64,000 nucleotides of DNA from Paenibacillus caseinilyticus (GCF_027533645.1 NZ_JAQAGY010000017.1:103686-167685), one strand, 5' to 3'; shown: positions 43,905 to 53,582, numbered from the stretch's first letter. Translations and numbers: made by a program. Notes: a model not told the origin generated them from the letters alone.

Positions 43905-45356
43905 ATGAATTCAACGGCAGCACAACCGGCTTCATCCGCCGGTGGCATGAGAGTGAAGGTACAGCGGTTCGGCCGCTTTTTGAGCGGCATGGTGATGCCG
44001 AACATCGGCGCATTCATCGCCTGGGGTCTTATCACGGCAATATTCATCCCGACCGGCTGGTTCCCAAATGAACATCTGGCAAAGCTGGTGGGCCCGATGA
44101 TCACCTACCTCCTGCCGATCTTGATCGGCTACACGGGCGGTACGATGATTCACGGGGCGCGGGGCGGCGTCATCGGCGCAGTGACTACGATGGGCGTGAT
44201 CATCGGGACCGATATTCCGATGTTCCTCGGCGCGATGATCGTCGGACCCTTCGCGGCTTGGGTGCTGAAGCAATTCGACCGGGCAGTGGAAGGCAAGATC
44301 CGCTCCGGTTTCGAGATGCTCGTCAATAATTTCTCCGCCGGCATCATCGGCGCCTTGTTGGCCGTTATCGCTTACACGTTCGTCGGCCCGCTCGTGCAGG
44401 TGTTCAGCAAGGCACTGGCATCGGGCGTGCAGGCTTTGATCAACGCGGGTCTGCTGCCGCTGGCCAACGTTCTGATCGAGCCGGCCAAAATACTCTTCCT
44501 GAACAACGCGATCAACCACGGCGTACTGAGCCCGATCGCGCTCGACCAGGCGGCCAAGACCGGCCAGTCGATGCTGTTCATGCTCGAATCGAATCCGGGC
44601 CCGGGGCTCGGCATCCTGCTCGCCTACTGGCTCGTCGGCCGTGGGAGCGTCAAGCAGTCCGCGCCGGGAGCTGTCATCATCCACTTCTTCGGCGGTATTC
44701 ATGAGATCTACTTCCCGTACATCCTGATGAATCCCCGCCTGATCCTCGCCGTCATCGCGGGAGGCGTGACGGGCACGTTCACCTTCGGCTTGTTCCATGC
44801 CGGGCTGGTCGCTCCCCCTTCGCCGGGCAGTATCTTCGCCTTCATGGCCATGGCGCCCAAAGGGGGCATGCTTCCGGTGTTCACCGGCGTCATTACCGGT
44901 GCGGCAGCTTCCTTCGCTGTTGCGGCCCTGCTGCTCAAGGCCGCGAAGAAAGACGAGCAGGAAGAGAGCCTGGAGCAGGCTTCGGCCCGCATGAAGGAAA
45001 TGAAGGGCGCAGGAGGGCCGGCTGCGGCCGTACCCGAGGCTGCGGCGGCAGCCGAAACGGCGACGGCCCGCAAAGCCAAGGAAGACGTCCGCAAGATCGT
45101 ATTCTCCTGCGATGCCGGGATGGGGTCTAGTGCGATGGGGGCCTCGATCTTGAGGAAGAAGCTGAAGGACGCGGGGGCCGGGGTAACAGTCATTAACACG
45201 GCGATCAGCGAAATTCCAGGAGACGCGGATATCGTGATTACGCACCGCTCGCTGACGGAGAGGGCCAGGGTCCAAGCGCCGAAGGCAGAGCATATTTCCA
45301 TCGATAATTTCATGAAGAGCCCGGAGTACGACGAGCTGACGAAGCGGCTGGCCTAG
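43905..45356 (+). CDS. mtlA: mannitol PTS permease, EIICB
   Basis: 483 aa. Membrane EIIC part (about 20-345) with LFLNNAINHGVLSP and the sugar-site motif GGIHEIYFPYI, an Ala/Glu-rich linker, and EIIB (about 395-483) with phospho-accepting Cys402 in FSCDAGMGSSAMGAS. It imports mannitol as mannitol 1-phosphate. EIIA is a separate protein (mtlF, below), as in B. subtilis. AGGAGGG lies about 7 bp before the ATG. First gene of the operon. Confidence 0.96.
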   Translation: MNSTAAQPASSAGGMRVKVQRFGRFLSGMVMPNIGAFIAWGLITAIFIPTGWFPNEHLAKLVGPMITYLLPILIGYTGGTMIHGARGGVIGAVTTMGVIIGTDIPMFLGAMIVGPFAAWVLKQFDRAVEGKIRSGFEMLVNNFSAGIIGALLAVIAYTFVGPLVQVFSKALASGVQALINAGLLPLANVLIEPAKILFLNNAINHGVLSPIALDQAAKTGQSMLFMLESNPGPGLGILLAYWLVGRGSVKQSAPGAVIIHFFGGIHEIYFPYILMNPRLILAVIAGGVTGTFTFGLFHAGLVAPPSPGSIFAFMAMAPKGGMLPVFTGVITGAAASFAVAALLLKAAKKDEQEESLEQASARMKEMKGAGGPAAAVPEAAAAAETATARKAKEDVRKIVFSCDAGMGSSAMGASILRKKLKDAGAGVTVINTAISEIPGDADIVITHRSLTERARVQAPKAEHISIDNFMKSPEYDELTKRLA

Positions 45357-45440
45357 CTTGCAGGGCTTCGGGCCGGAGGCTGGCTGCCGGGGGATTCTCT
45401 CCGCGAACCAGCCCATCTTAGCCTGAGGAAGGGTGACGCC

Positions 45441-47504
45441 ATGCGTGTCTCTACCAGACAACGACAGATCATACAACTGCTGCTGCTCCGAAGCGACGGC
45501 ATTACCGCCGGCGAGATCGCGGAGGAAATCAAAGTAAGCACGAGAACGGTCCACCGGGAGCTGGAGGAGCTGGAGGCCGTCCTGGCGGAATACGGGGTGG
45601 AGCTGCAGAAGAAATCGGGGAAGGGCATGCTGCTGCAGGCCGGGGAAGAGGAGCTGGGTGCCCTTCACCGGCGGCTGTTCGAAGCGGTCCCCGAGGATTA
45701 TACCGCCGAGGACCGGAAGGCGCTCATCTTATGCATGCTGCTGCAGGCCGAGGAGCCGGTGAAGCTGTTCGCGCTGGCTCACAGCCTCAAGGTGACGGTG
45801 CCCACCGTGACGCATGATCTGGATGAGCTCGGGAGCTGGCTGCAGCGCAGCGGGCTGGTTCTGGTGCGGCGAAGAGGATACGGCGTCGAGGTGACGGGGG
45901 AGGAAGGCCGTCTGCGGAGCACGCTCTCGCTGCTCGCGATACAGCATCTCGATGAATCGGACCTGTTCGGCCGGCCGGAGGATCTCGCCCGGGAACCGGT
46001 CAAGCGCAGGCTGATGGAGCTCATTGGGCGGAAGCACCTGAAGCTGGCTGAGGATGCCCTATGGGCCTCGGACCGCTTGTGGCTGAACCGGCTGGCGGAG
46101 CATGAATATGCGCGGCTGCTCATCCGCATGTCCGTCATGCTGGGGAGAATCCGGGATGGGAAGCGGGTGCGGGAAGCGCCGCCGGGGCAAGAGGTCCCGG
46201 AGCGGCTGTGGAAGCTGGCGGAGGAGATGTCTCCGGCATTGGGGGGGCTGCCTGTCGGGGAAATCAGCTATCTGGCCGGCATGCTGAAGCTTGCGGACAC
46301 TCCGGATCCGCACGGATTGCTGCCCGAAGCCGACCCCGGCTGTATGGATCTGGCGAGGCGGCTGATCGCAGCCCTTGAAGCGGACCTGGAGGCGGGCTTC
46401 GGCGAGGACCGTCAGCTGCTCGAAGGGCTGACGGGCCACTTGGAATCCGCCGTACCGCGAATCCGCGAGGGCTTTCAGATCCGCAATCCGCTCTTGTCGC
46501 AGATCCGGCGGGATTATGACCGTCTGTTCGTCCGGATCCGGGAGGCAGCGGACGCTATACTGCCGGGGCTGCCGATGCCCGATGAGGAGATCGGTTTTCT
46601 CGTCATGCATTTTGGCGCCTCGCTGGAGCGGCTGAAGTCGCTGCGCCACAATGTGAGGGCGGTGATCGTCTGCACGAACGGGATCGGTTCCTCCAAGATG
46701 CTGGCGATCCGCTTGAGCAAAGAACTGCCGCAGGTGGAGATCGTAGGCCATGCTTCGTGGTACGAAGCGGTACGGATCCCGGGGGATGCGTATGACCTGA
46801 TCATTTCGACGGTAGACCTTCCGCTGGAGCCGCAGCGATATATCAGGCTCAGTCCGCTGCTGACGGCAGAAGAGGCGGAGCGGCTGCGCCGCTTCATCCG
46901 GGAAGTCACGCTGAAGCAGGGGGCAACCCGAAGCGGGGAAGAGGGGGGCGTCCCTTCCGAATCGCTGGAGCGGCTGCACCGCCTGCAGGCCTATCTCAAT
47001 GAAATCGTGTCAATCGTCGACCAATTCGGGGTCTACGCCTCCCTGGAGGAGACTGCGGGACTCCGCGGCCTGCTGCAGTCGGCCTGCAGGTACGTGGAGA
47101 GCAGCGCGGGCATAGGGAACCTGCCCGCGGTCGTGGAGCTTCTGCTGGAGAGACAGAAGCAGAGCTCCCAGGTCATTCCGGATACGGGCATCGCCTTGTT
47201 CCATACGAGAAGCGAACATATCGCGAGGCCCTCCTTCACGCTGTTCCGCCTGCAGGGGGACCTCCCGCTGGCGCATGACGAAGGGGCGGGCGTGAGGCAT
47301 CTGCTGCTGATGCTCGGTCCCCGGGAGCTTTCGAGAGAGAGTCTCGAAGTGCTTAGCGAGATCAGCTCCTTCCTGCTGGATGCGGATCTGGTGGAGCACT
47401 TGAAGCAGGGGAGCGAAGAGGAGATCCGCCTGGAGCTGTCACGGAAGCTGACGGCGTTTTTTGAGAGTATCTACAAAACGGATAAGAGGAGAATCGTGCG
47501 ATGA
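45441..47504 (+). CDS. mtlR: mannitol operon activator, PRD-containing MtlR
   Basis: 687 aa. DeoR-type HTH (STRQRQIIQLLLLRSDGITA region), a second HTH, two PRD domains (about 190-395), an EIIB-like domain with Cys411 in VCTNGIGSSKM, and an EIIA-like domain with H588 and H593 (LFHTRSEHIARPSF). These are the PTS phosphorylation sites by which the family senses mannitol flux. The stop overlaps mtlF by 4 bp (ATGA). The gene lies 84 bp after mtlA. Confidence 0.95.
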   Translation: MRVSTRQRQIIQLLLLRSDGITAGEIAEEIKVSTRTVHRELEELEAVLAEYGVELQKKSGKGMLLQAGEEELGALHRRLFEAVPEDYTAEDRKALILCMLLQAEEPVKLFALAHSLKVTVPTVTHDLDELGSWLQRSGLVLVRRRGYGVEVTGEEGRLRSTLSLLAIQHLDESDLFGRPEDLAREPVKRRLMELIGRKHLKLAEDALWASDRLWLNRLAEHEYARLLIRMSVMLGRIRDGKRVREAPPGQEVPERLWKLAEEMSPALGGLPVGEISYLAGMLKLADTPDPHGLLPEADPGCMDLARRLIAALEADLEAGFGEDRQLLEGLTGHLESAVPRIREGFQIRNPLLSQIRRDYDRLFVRIREAADAILPGLPMPDEEIGFLVMHFGASLERLKSLRHNVRAVIVCTNGIGSSKMLAIRLSKELPQVEIVGHASWYEAVRIPGDAYDLIISTVDLPLEPQRYIRLSPLLTAEEAERLRRFIREVTLKQGATRSGEEGGVPSESLERLHRLQAYLNEIVSIVDQFGVYASLEETAGLRGLLQSACRYVESSAGIGNLPAVVELLLERQKQSSQVIPDTGIALFHTRSEHIARPSFTLFRLQGDLPLAHDEGAGVRHLLLMLGPRELSRESLEVLSEISSFLLDADLVEHLKQGSEEEIRLELSRKLTAFFESIYKTDKRRIVR

Positions 47505-47938
47505 GTATTCTGTCACCGAATAAAGTGCTGCTGGATGCCAAGGCCAAGGACAAAACGGAAGCGATCCGCTTAGCGGGGCAGCTGCTGGTCGATGCCGGTC
47601 ATGCCGCTCCCGGCTATATAGAGAAAATGCTGGAGAGAGAAGAGGCGCTGTCCACCTACATGGGCGGAGGGCTGGCTATTCCCCACGGCACCAAGGACTC
47701 CAAAGAGATGATCGCTTCGGCGGGATTATCGATTCTGCTCTTCCCGGAGGGCGTGGATTTCGGCGGGGACGAACCGGCCCGCCTCGTCATCGGGATTGCG
47801 GCTGCAGGCAGCGACCACCTCGGCATTCTGACCAACGTGGCGATGATCTGCTCGGAGGAGGAGAACATGGAGCGGATTCTGAATGCCTCCACCAAGGAGG
47901 AGCTCATCGGGATCTTTGAGGAAGGGATGGGCGAATGA
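47501..47938 (+). CDS. mtlF: mannitol PTS EIIA
   Basis: 145 aa. Phosphorylated by HPr on H62 in GGGLAIPHGTKDS and passes the phosphate to Cys402 of MtlA. Length and motif are standard for the mannitol/fructose EIIA family. Overlaps both neighbours by 4 bp, so translation is coupled. Confidence 0.95.
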   Translation: MSILSPNKVLLDAKAKDKTEAIRLAGQLLVDAGHAAPGYIEKMLEREEALSTYMGGGLAIPHGTKDSKEMIASAGLSILLFPEGVDFGGDEPARLVIGIAAAGSDHLGILTNVAMICSEEENMERILNASTKEELIGIFEEGMGE

Positions 47939-49089
47939 AGGCGGTCCATTTTGGGGCGGGCAACATCGGCCGGGGCTTCATCGGGCTGCTGCTGTTCCAG
48001 TCCGGCTATGAGGTGTGTTTCGTAGACGTGAATGAAACGCTCGTGTCCGAGCTGCAGCGCAGAGGGGCGTACACGGTTGCCCTGGCAAGCGACGCGCAGG
48101 AGTCGTATCAGGTCCGGGGCGTGACCGCTCTGCCGGGGGGAGACTTAGACCGGGTAGCGGAAGCGGTAGCCGGCGCGGATCTGGTCACCACGGCCGTCGG
48201 CGTCAACATTCTGAAGAGTATTGCCGTAGGCATCGCGAAGGGCGTGAAGCTCCGCCTGCAGGCAGGGGGCGGCCCCCAGCACCTGATCGCATGCGAGAAT
48301 GCGATCGGCGGCAGCGCGCAGCTCAAGGAGCATGTGTATAGCTATCTGAGCGAAGAGGAGCGGCGGCAGGCTGAGGGCCGGCTGGCCTTCCCGAACGCGG
48401 CGGTCGACCGGATCGTGCCGGTTCAGCGTCACGAAGACCCGCTGCATGTGACCGTGGAGCCGTTCTACGAGTGGGTCGTGGATGGTTCGCAGATGCTGCC
48501 GGGCCTCCCGCAGATCCAAGGGGTGCATTATGCGGGCAGCCTCGGGCCGTACATCGAGCGGAAGCTGTTCACGGTCAACGCCGGGCACTGCTGCGCCGCC
48601 TATATGGGCTTCCTGTACGGCAAAGCGACGATTCAGGAGAGCATGGCGGATGAACGTATCGCTGGCGAAGTGCGCGGGCTGCTGGGCGAAACGGGGCGGC
48701 TGCTCACGGCGAAGTACGGCTTCGATGCGGAGGAGCATCAGGCCTATATCGGCAAAACGATGGAACGCTTCCGCAATCCGCACCTGACCGATGAGGTCGC
48801 CCGCGTAGGCCGCTCCCCGGTCCGCAAGCTCTCGCCGAACGACCGTCTGGTGCGTCCGGCGCTGGGGCTTCAGGCCATGGGCGTCCGCCCGGTCCATCTC
48901 GCCCGAGCCATGGCCGCCGCGCTGAGGTTCCGGGCGGAGGACGACCCGGACGTGCGGCTCATTGAAGCGGAGATCGGGGAACATGGGCTTTCCGCGGCGA
49001 TTCGCAGGTTCACCTCCCTTGAGGAGGATCATCCGGTTCATGCGCTGATCCTGGAACAATACGAGGAGCTCGGCGGGCAATTGGCTTAA
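47935..49089 (+). CDS. mtlD: mannitol-1-phosphate 5-dehydrogenase
   Basis: 384 aa. NAD-dependent oxidation of mannitol 1-phosphate to fructose 6-phosphate. Rossmann start MKAVHFGAGNIGRGFIGLLL, active-site Lys segment KLFTVNAGHCCAAYMG and VDRIVPVQ are typical of the long-chain polyol dehydrogenases. It completes the pathway begun by MtlA/MtlF. Last gene of the operon. Confidence 0.96.
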   Translation: MKAVHFGAGNIGRGFIGLLLFQSGYEVCFVDVNETLVSELQRRGAYTVALASDAQESYQVRGVTALPGGDLDRVAEAVAGADLVTTAVGVNILKSIAVGIAKGVKLRLQAGGGPQHLIACENAIGGSAQLKEHVYSYLSEEERRQAEGRLAFPNAAVDRIVPVQRHEDPLHVTVEPFYEWVVDGSQMLPGLPQIQGVHYAGSLGPYIERKLFTVNAGHCCAAYMGFLYGKATIQESMADERIAGEVRGLLGETGRLLTAKYGFDAEEHQAYIGKTMERFRNPHLTDEVARVGRSPVRKLSPNDRLVRPALGLQAMGVRPVHLARAMAAALRFRAEDDPDVRLIEAEIGEHGLSAAIRRFTSLEEDHPVHALILEQYEELGGQLA

Positions 49090-49295
49090 TGCAGGAGAAA
49101 TTTATGTGCAGGCTGTGAGTCTCAGCTGAAATCCGATCCATGCATCCAACAGGTAAGCAGGGTCATCATTCATTCTTCTTTCATACAGGGACAGCCAGGG
49201 CCAGCCGCTTGCGGTTGGCCTTTATCAATTTCCTGCTCCCAGATGCTGCAGGTAACTTAAGGGAATAACGCTGTCAGGTTATTGGCAATGTTATA
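49090..49295. terminator. post-mtlD gap with a hairpin at 49199-49220
   Basis: GGCCAGCCGC / GCGGTTGGCC (one G-T pair) at 49199-49220, followed by TTTAT: a probable terminator for the mtl operon. Nothing else is recognisable in the gap. Confidence 0.6.
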
Positions 49296-49360
49296 GCGGA
49301 ACGGACCTGCTGTGGGGGCAGTCCGCTGTGGGGCTTCTGCGTGAGCCGGCCGCTTTTTTT
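49295..49360 (+). terminator. second terminator-like structure before dgt
   Basis: AGCGG (49295-49299) can pair with CCGCT (49350-49354), with an inner CGGAC / GTCCG stem, and seven T follow. Nested, so less certain than a simple hairpin. Confidence 0.5.
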
Positions 49361-49377
49361 GTGCGGGTGATCCTCAC

Positions 49378-49407
49378 TTTCCATCCCGTCCGGGAGTATG
49401 ATACAAT
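49378..49407 (+). promoter_or_regulatory. promoter of the dGTPase gene
   Basis: TTTCCA (49378-49383), 18-bp spacer, TACAAT (49402-49407) with a TG one base before the -10 (extended). About 70 bp before the start codon. Confidence 0.55.
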
Positions 49408-49478
49408 GTCCAGAACATAATGTGATTGCTGTGTGAATAATAATGACATCCTATGCTCGGCTGCAAGGGGGAAGAGAG

Positions 49479-50795
49479 ATGGACTTACGGAAACTGCGGC
49501 TTGATGAACCGTCGGCAGGTACGTTCAGTGAGGAACGGGAAGAATACGAGCGCGATTATGCAAGGCTGATCCAGTCCCCGGCCTTCCGGAGGCTGCAGGG
49601 CAAGTCCCAGGTGTTCGGCGCCGGTACGGGCGACTACTATCGCACCCGGCTGACGCACTCGCTGGAGGTATCCCAGATTGCCCGCGAGACGGCCCGCCGG
49701 ATGGGCAACCTGTATCCGTTCCTGAGCCGGAGAGAACACCCGGGCCTCGTGCTGGATCCCGCTGTAGTGGAATGCGCCTCGCTGGCGCATGACCTCGGGC
49801 ACCCGCCGTTCGGGCACAAGGGGGAAGAAGTGCTGGACCGGCTGCTGGAGAAGGAGCACGGCATGAAGTACGAGGGCAATGCGCAGAACTTCCGGATTCT
49901 GATGTTCCTCGAGAAGCGGGCGGGCAGCGACAGCGGCCTGGACCTGACGGCTGCGGTGCTGCTCGCTGTCAACAAGTACCCGTACTGTCTCGATGACCCT
50001 GGCAAGCTCAAGGGCTGCTACGCTATGGAGTGGGAGGGCATCACGGAGCTGCGGCACCAATGGAACATGCCGTCCGGCTGCTCGACCCTCGAAGCGCAGC
50101 TGATGGATTTGTGCGATGACATCGCCTATTCCACGCATGATATCGAAGACGGCATCCGCGCCGGCAAGATCGCGATGAACCGCACCTTCTTCGAAGAGGA
50201 CCGCCTGGTGGAGCATCTCGTGCAGGAGATTGTCGACGACCAGGGGAATCTCGAAGTCGGCTGGGAGTCGGTGGATATCGAATCTATGGTCAAGCGGGTG
50301 CTGCAGGATTACCTCGAGCAGTGGGAGGAGATCTATGAGCAGTGCGGCCGGGAGTCGTCGCGCACCCGCCGGGAGATGAAGGCCCGCTGGGTCAGCACCT
50401 TCGCCGGCCGGGTCGGGATCATCGACGACACGGCGAGGGGCTGGAAGAAGGTCACCTTCGTCCGCGACGGCCAGCAGGACCTCGAGCTCCTGCGTACGAT
50501 GGAGATTCTGAAGAAGCTGGCGTGGGTTACGCTCATCAAGGACTTCCGGGTCCAGCGGCTGCAGAAGCGCAGCGAGATCATGATCAAGCGGCTGTGGGAC
50601 AGCTTCAAGGTGCCCGAGCAGGGAAGGATGATTATCCCGCCGGACTGGATCGACAACTATAAGCAGCACGGGAACAAATGGACTTGGCCGAGGTTCGTCG
50701 CGGATTACATCTCCGGCATGACGGACGCCTACGCCGAGAAGGTCTATGCGGAGCTGTTCGCCAGCAAATCCGGATCCATCTATGAGATGGACTAG
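49479..50795 (+). CDS. dgt: deoxyguanosinetriphosphate triphosphohydrolase-like protein
   Basis: 438 aa. HD-domain enzyme that splits dNTPs (classically dGTP) into deoxynucleoside and triphosphate, helping control nucleotide pools. Metal site: RTRLTHSLEVSQIAR (H), CASLAHDLGHPPFGHKGE (HD) and LMDLCDDIAYSTHDIEDG (D). The KSQVFGAGTGDYYRTRLTHS stretch is a Dgt signature. ATG 49479 is supported by AAGGGGGAAGAG. Stands alone with its own promoter and terminator. Confidence 0.93.
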   Translation: MDLRKLRLDEPSAGTFSEEREEYERDYARLIQSPAFRRLQGKSQVFGAGTGDYYRTRLTHSLEVSQIARETARRMGNLYPFLSRREHPGLVLDPAVVECASLAHDLGHPPFGHKGEEVLDRLLEKEHGMKYEGNAQNFRILMFLEKRAGSDSGLDLTAAVLLAVNKYPYCLDDPGKLKGCYAMEWEGITELRHQWNMPSGCSTLEAQLMDLCDDIAYSTHDIEDGIRAGKIAMNRTFFEEDRLVEHLVQEIVDDQGNLEVGWESVDIESMVKRVLQDYLEQWEEIYEQCGRESSRTRREMKARWVSTFAGRVGIIDDTARGWKKVTFVRDGQQDLELLRTMEILKKLAWVTLIKDFRVQRLQKRSEIMIKRLWDSFKVPEQGRMIIPPDWIDNYKQHGNKWTWPRFVADYISGMTDAYAEKVYAELFASKSGSIYEMD

Positions 50796-50848
50796 GGAAC
50801 CGTGATCCGAAACAGGGTCTGAGCGGTGAGGGCCCGGCATACAATGAA

Positions 50849-50886
50849 AGAGCGGAGTACGGCATAGGGCCGGACCGCTCTTTTTT
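50849..50886 (+). terminator. intrinsic terminator after dgt
   Basis: AGAGCGG / CCGCTCT with a 19-nt loop that can fold internally, then TTTTT. Confidence 0.82.
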
Positions 50887-51030
50887 GTCATGGCATGAGA
50901 AGCGGCCGGGGGATACCGATCTCGGCAGGGCATCCGCTGGGGAACCCTGCCGAGATGTCTGCTCTCGGCGCGGCGGACGGCCGAGGGGAGCCGCTTGAGC
51001 GCTGTCTCGCCGGTCAGAGGAGGGAAGGGC

Positions 51031-51864
51031 ATGATTGTGCTGCCGGAGAGCAGCCTTAGCGTAAGCGCAGCGGTACAGGTATTGGCACCGCTGGAGCGGG
51101 AGATTTATGAGCAGAAGCAGCGCAGTCCCGTCGTGTTCGAATATCCGTCACTTGCGGCGCTCCAATTCGAGCTGCGGTTGAGGTCGGCCATCGTGGAGGC
51201 GGCGGTCGGCCTGCAGGAGAGCGATGCCGAGTTCGAATCGTTCAAGGAGTCGCGCTGCAACGAGGCGTATTGGACTCGTACGGCAGGCGGAGGATTCCGG
51301 CAGAGACCGGAGGTGCGCACCTCCGAGGCCATCCGGGATATATACAAGAACGGCAAGGCGTACGCCTTCGAGTGCGCTACGGCCGTCATCATTGTGTTAT
51401 ACAAAGCGGTGCTGGAGACGATCGGGGAGGCGGGCTTCGACCGGCTGTTCCGGCATCTGTTCCTGATGTCCTGGCATCACGATTCCCTGCTGCATCTTAT
51501 CACGGTATACGGCAAGGGGGAGGTGTATCCCGGGGACACTCAGTATGTGAAGAACCCGGAGGTGAATCCCAAAGTCATCGAGTGGCAGGGGGAGAATGTC
51601 ATCAAGCTGCGGGGGGACGCTTACTTCGGCCATGGAGTTGGGATCGGCAGGATCGACCTGTTCGTGAACAAGCTGAACCGGCACCGTCTTCCCGGCAGTA
51701 AGGTGTCCGCTTACCTGCTCGACGAGGCTACGTATCCGAACTTCTTCGCGCTGCTGGAAGCAGCGGGGGCGGGGCAGCTGCCGTCGTATCTTCCGCTCCT
51801 GCCGGTGCGCTCCCGCGGACGCATCGTGTCCCGCATCGGCACGCGTACAGCCATCTATCTGTAA
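51031..51864 (+). CDS. tgl: spore-coat protein-glutamine gamma-glutamyltransferase
   Basis: 277 aa. Transglutaminase that cross-links spore-coat proteins. Catalytic Cys115 lies in NGKAYAFECATAVIIVLY, next to Glu114, matching the Cys-Glu arrangement of B. subtilis Tgl. Other shared motifs are FELRLRSAIVEAA, SEAIRDIYKNG, YVKNPEVNPK and EWQGENVIKL. The protein is about 30 residues longer than the B. subtilis one, mostly at the C-terminus. ATG 51031 follows AGAGGAGGG. Its presence marks the host as a spore former. Confidence 0.95.
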   Translation: MIVLPESSLSVSAAVQVLAPLEREIYEQKQRSPVVFEYPSLAALQFELRLRSAIVEAAVGLQESDAEFESFKESRCNEAYWTRTAGGGFRQRPEVRTSEAIRDIYKNGKAYAFECATAVIIVLYKAVLETIGEAGFDRLFRHLFLMSWHHDSLLHLITVYGKGEVYPGDTQYVKNPEVNPKVIEWQGENVIKLRGDAYFGHGVGIGRIDLFVNKLNRHRLPGSKVSAYLLDEATYPNFFALLEAAGAGQLPSYLPLLPVRSRGRIVSRIGTRTAIYL

Positions 51865-52039
51865 TAGCATCAGGCATGGGCCGGGCGGCCAGGGCGCTGG
51901 AGGCAGCGGGCTGGCGCTGCCGGTGAGCGCGGGTGCTCCTGTGATGCCGGCCGGTCAAGGCAGACGGCGGGCAAGATTCCTGGCGCCGGAAGGCTTGCCC
52001 GAGCATATGGCGGCAGGCAGAGCCGGGAGGGAACTGGCG

Positions 52040-52786
52040 TCAATCCGCCTGCAGCACCCAGCGGGTAGCCGAAGGGACATGGTGGGCGGCGTAATCGCCA
52101 TTCTCCGTGATCTCCAGCCCATTCAGCCGGAAGCCGAACGGGCATCCGCCGTCGATGCCGATCTTGTCTCCTGCGAACCAAATGTCCGGGGTGCCGTGGA
52201 TGTCGACGGTCTTCGTGTGGCCGAAGACTACGGTCCGGCCGGCGGTCACCGGGTGGGGCAGGAACGCCTCGCGGATCAGCAGAAACTCGCGGAGCGGCTG
52301 CTCGTGCCAGGGCGTGTATTCCGGATGCAGCCCGGCGTGCACATAAATATGGCGGTCGTCCTCCGCGTAGTAGGGCAGGCTGTCGAGGAAGGCGAGGTGC
52401 CCCTCCCAGGCCGAGCGGATCCGGGAGGCAGCGCGCCCCAGCTTATCGGCGAGCGAAGGGTCTGCAGGTCCGGCTGGCAGGTCGTCGGCCCCGTAGCTCT
52501 GCAGCGTCTGCAGGCCGCCGTGCTTCACGAACTTCTCCATATTCTCGGGACGGCCGAGCATCAGGTCGACGAAGCGCTGGTCATGGTTGCCGCGCAGCGC
52601 TTCCGCACCGCCGCGGACCAGGCGCATCACTTCTTCGACCACGCCCCGGCTGTCCGGCCCGCGGTCCACAAAGTCGCCGAGCAGAAGCAGGCGGTCGGCA
52701 TCCGGGCGGTACGCCATCTGCCGCAGCAGGGCATGGAGCTCTGCAATACATCCATGGATATCACTGATGACAAGAGTTCGGGTCAT
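52040..52786 (-). CDS. PPP-family metallophosphoesterase (PrpE/ApaH-like)
   Basis: 248 aa. The metal motifs are complete: SDIHG, GDFVDRGPDSRGV, RGNHDQRF and YVHAG, with a further His in FGHTKT. The fold is shared by Ser/Thr phosphatases such as B. subtilis PrpE and by diadenosine tetraphosphatases; the sequence does not settle which. M at 52786 has AGGAGG 7 bp upstream. The 175 bp between it and tgl holds nothing I recognise. Confidence 0.88.
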   Translation of the reverse strand: MTRTLVISDIHGCIAELHALLRQMAYRPDADRLLLLGDFVDRGPDSRGVVEEVMRLVRGGAEALRGNHDQRFVDLMLGRPENMEKFVKHGGLQTLQSYGADDLPAGPADPSLADKLGRAASRIRSAWEGHLAFLDSLPYYAEDDRHIYVHAGLHPEYTPWHEQPLREFLLIREAFLPHPVTAGRTVVFGHTKTVDIHGTPDIWFAGDKIGIDGGCPFGFRLNGLEITENGDYAAHHVPSATRWVLQAD

Positions 52787-52883
52787 GTTCATTCCTCCTG
52801 GGGGTGGCAGAACGGAGTCTGCGTGAGTTGGGGGATCCGGGGAGCGGTTGCTGGCTGCCGCTGCTGCGGGTCTTGCTTCTGGC

Positions 52884-53372
52884 TTATCCGCGGAGCTCCT
52901 GGATATACCGGAGGAGTCCGGCTGCGATCAGCAGAAGGCCGGACACCCCCCAGATCAGCAGCCCTGCGGCAAGGCGCAGGAAGGGCCCGAACAAGACGGG
53001 GACCGTCATCACGAAGCCGACCGTCAGCAGGGCCAAGACGATCTCGGTCCCGGCCAGAATGAAGCCGAGTCCGAGCAGTCCGTGCGCTCCGGGTCTGCGC
53101 TGCCTGTACCTGAGCACGAATAACGTCAGCAGCGCCCAGACGAGCCCTCCGAGCAGGAACGACGGGAGGTGGAACTCGTAAGTAACTATATCCCCTTCAC
53201 CGAGCAGGCCCTTCACCAGGAACTGGGGTCCGGTGAGCAGGTTCGCAGCCACGGGATACAGGTCCCCTTGGTTGGCCTGATCGGCCCGACCCGCGAGCAG
53301 GGAGGCGCAGCAGGTCAACAGGCTGTAGAGCAGCAGGGAGAGAACCATCCCTGTGATTCGTCTTCGGGTCAT
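52884..53372 (-). CDS. membrane protein, four helices, no family recognised
   Basis: 162 aa. Hydrophobic segments at about 8-27, 65-88, 98-122 and 128-152, with a polar extracytoplasmic loop (AGRADQANQGDLYPVAAN) and basic ends. The N-terminal Cys pair (LLTCCASLLAG) is not a canonical lipobox because the helix continues. Position between two minus-strand genes suggests an independent gene. Ribosome binding site weak (AGCGAGGA). Confidence 0.6.
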   Translation of the reverse strand: MTRRRITGMVLSLLLYSLLTCCASLLAGRADQANQGDLYPVAANLLTGPQFLVKGLLGEGDIVTYEFHLPSFLLGGLVWALLTLFVLRYRQRRPGAHGLLGLGFILAGTEIVLALLTVGFVMTVPVLFGPFLRLAAGLLIWGVSGLLLIAAGLLRYIQELRG

Positions 53373-53424
53373 CGTGCAGTCCTCGCTTCCAGGTATTCCT
53401 TGTGACTTATCTATCTACTATACC

Positions 53425-53483
53425 ATGCCGGCAGCAAGAACGGACCCCTCCATATGGGAAGCGTCCGTTCTTGCTGCCGGCAT
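53425..53483. repeat. 21-bp perfect inverted repeat
   Basis: ATGCCGGCAGCAAGAACGGAC is matched exactly by its reverse complement across a 17-nt loop. It is longer than any other hairpin in the window, with no T-run after it on either strand. It lies in the gap between two minus-strand genes and may be a terminator or an mRNA-stabilising structure. Confidence 0.9.
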
Positions 53484-53582
53484 TAACATTCGACGTAGAA
53501 GGGCTCGGGGCTGCACAGGAGCAGCAGCCCGCCCGATTCATTCCGCACAAGGGCAGCAGTCGGGAGATAGGTTCTGGCGGCA

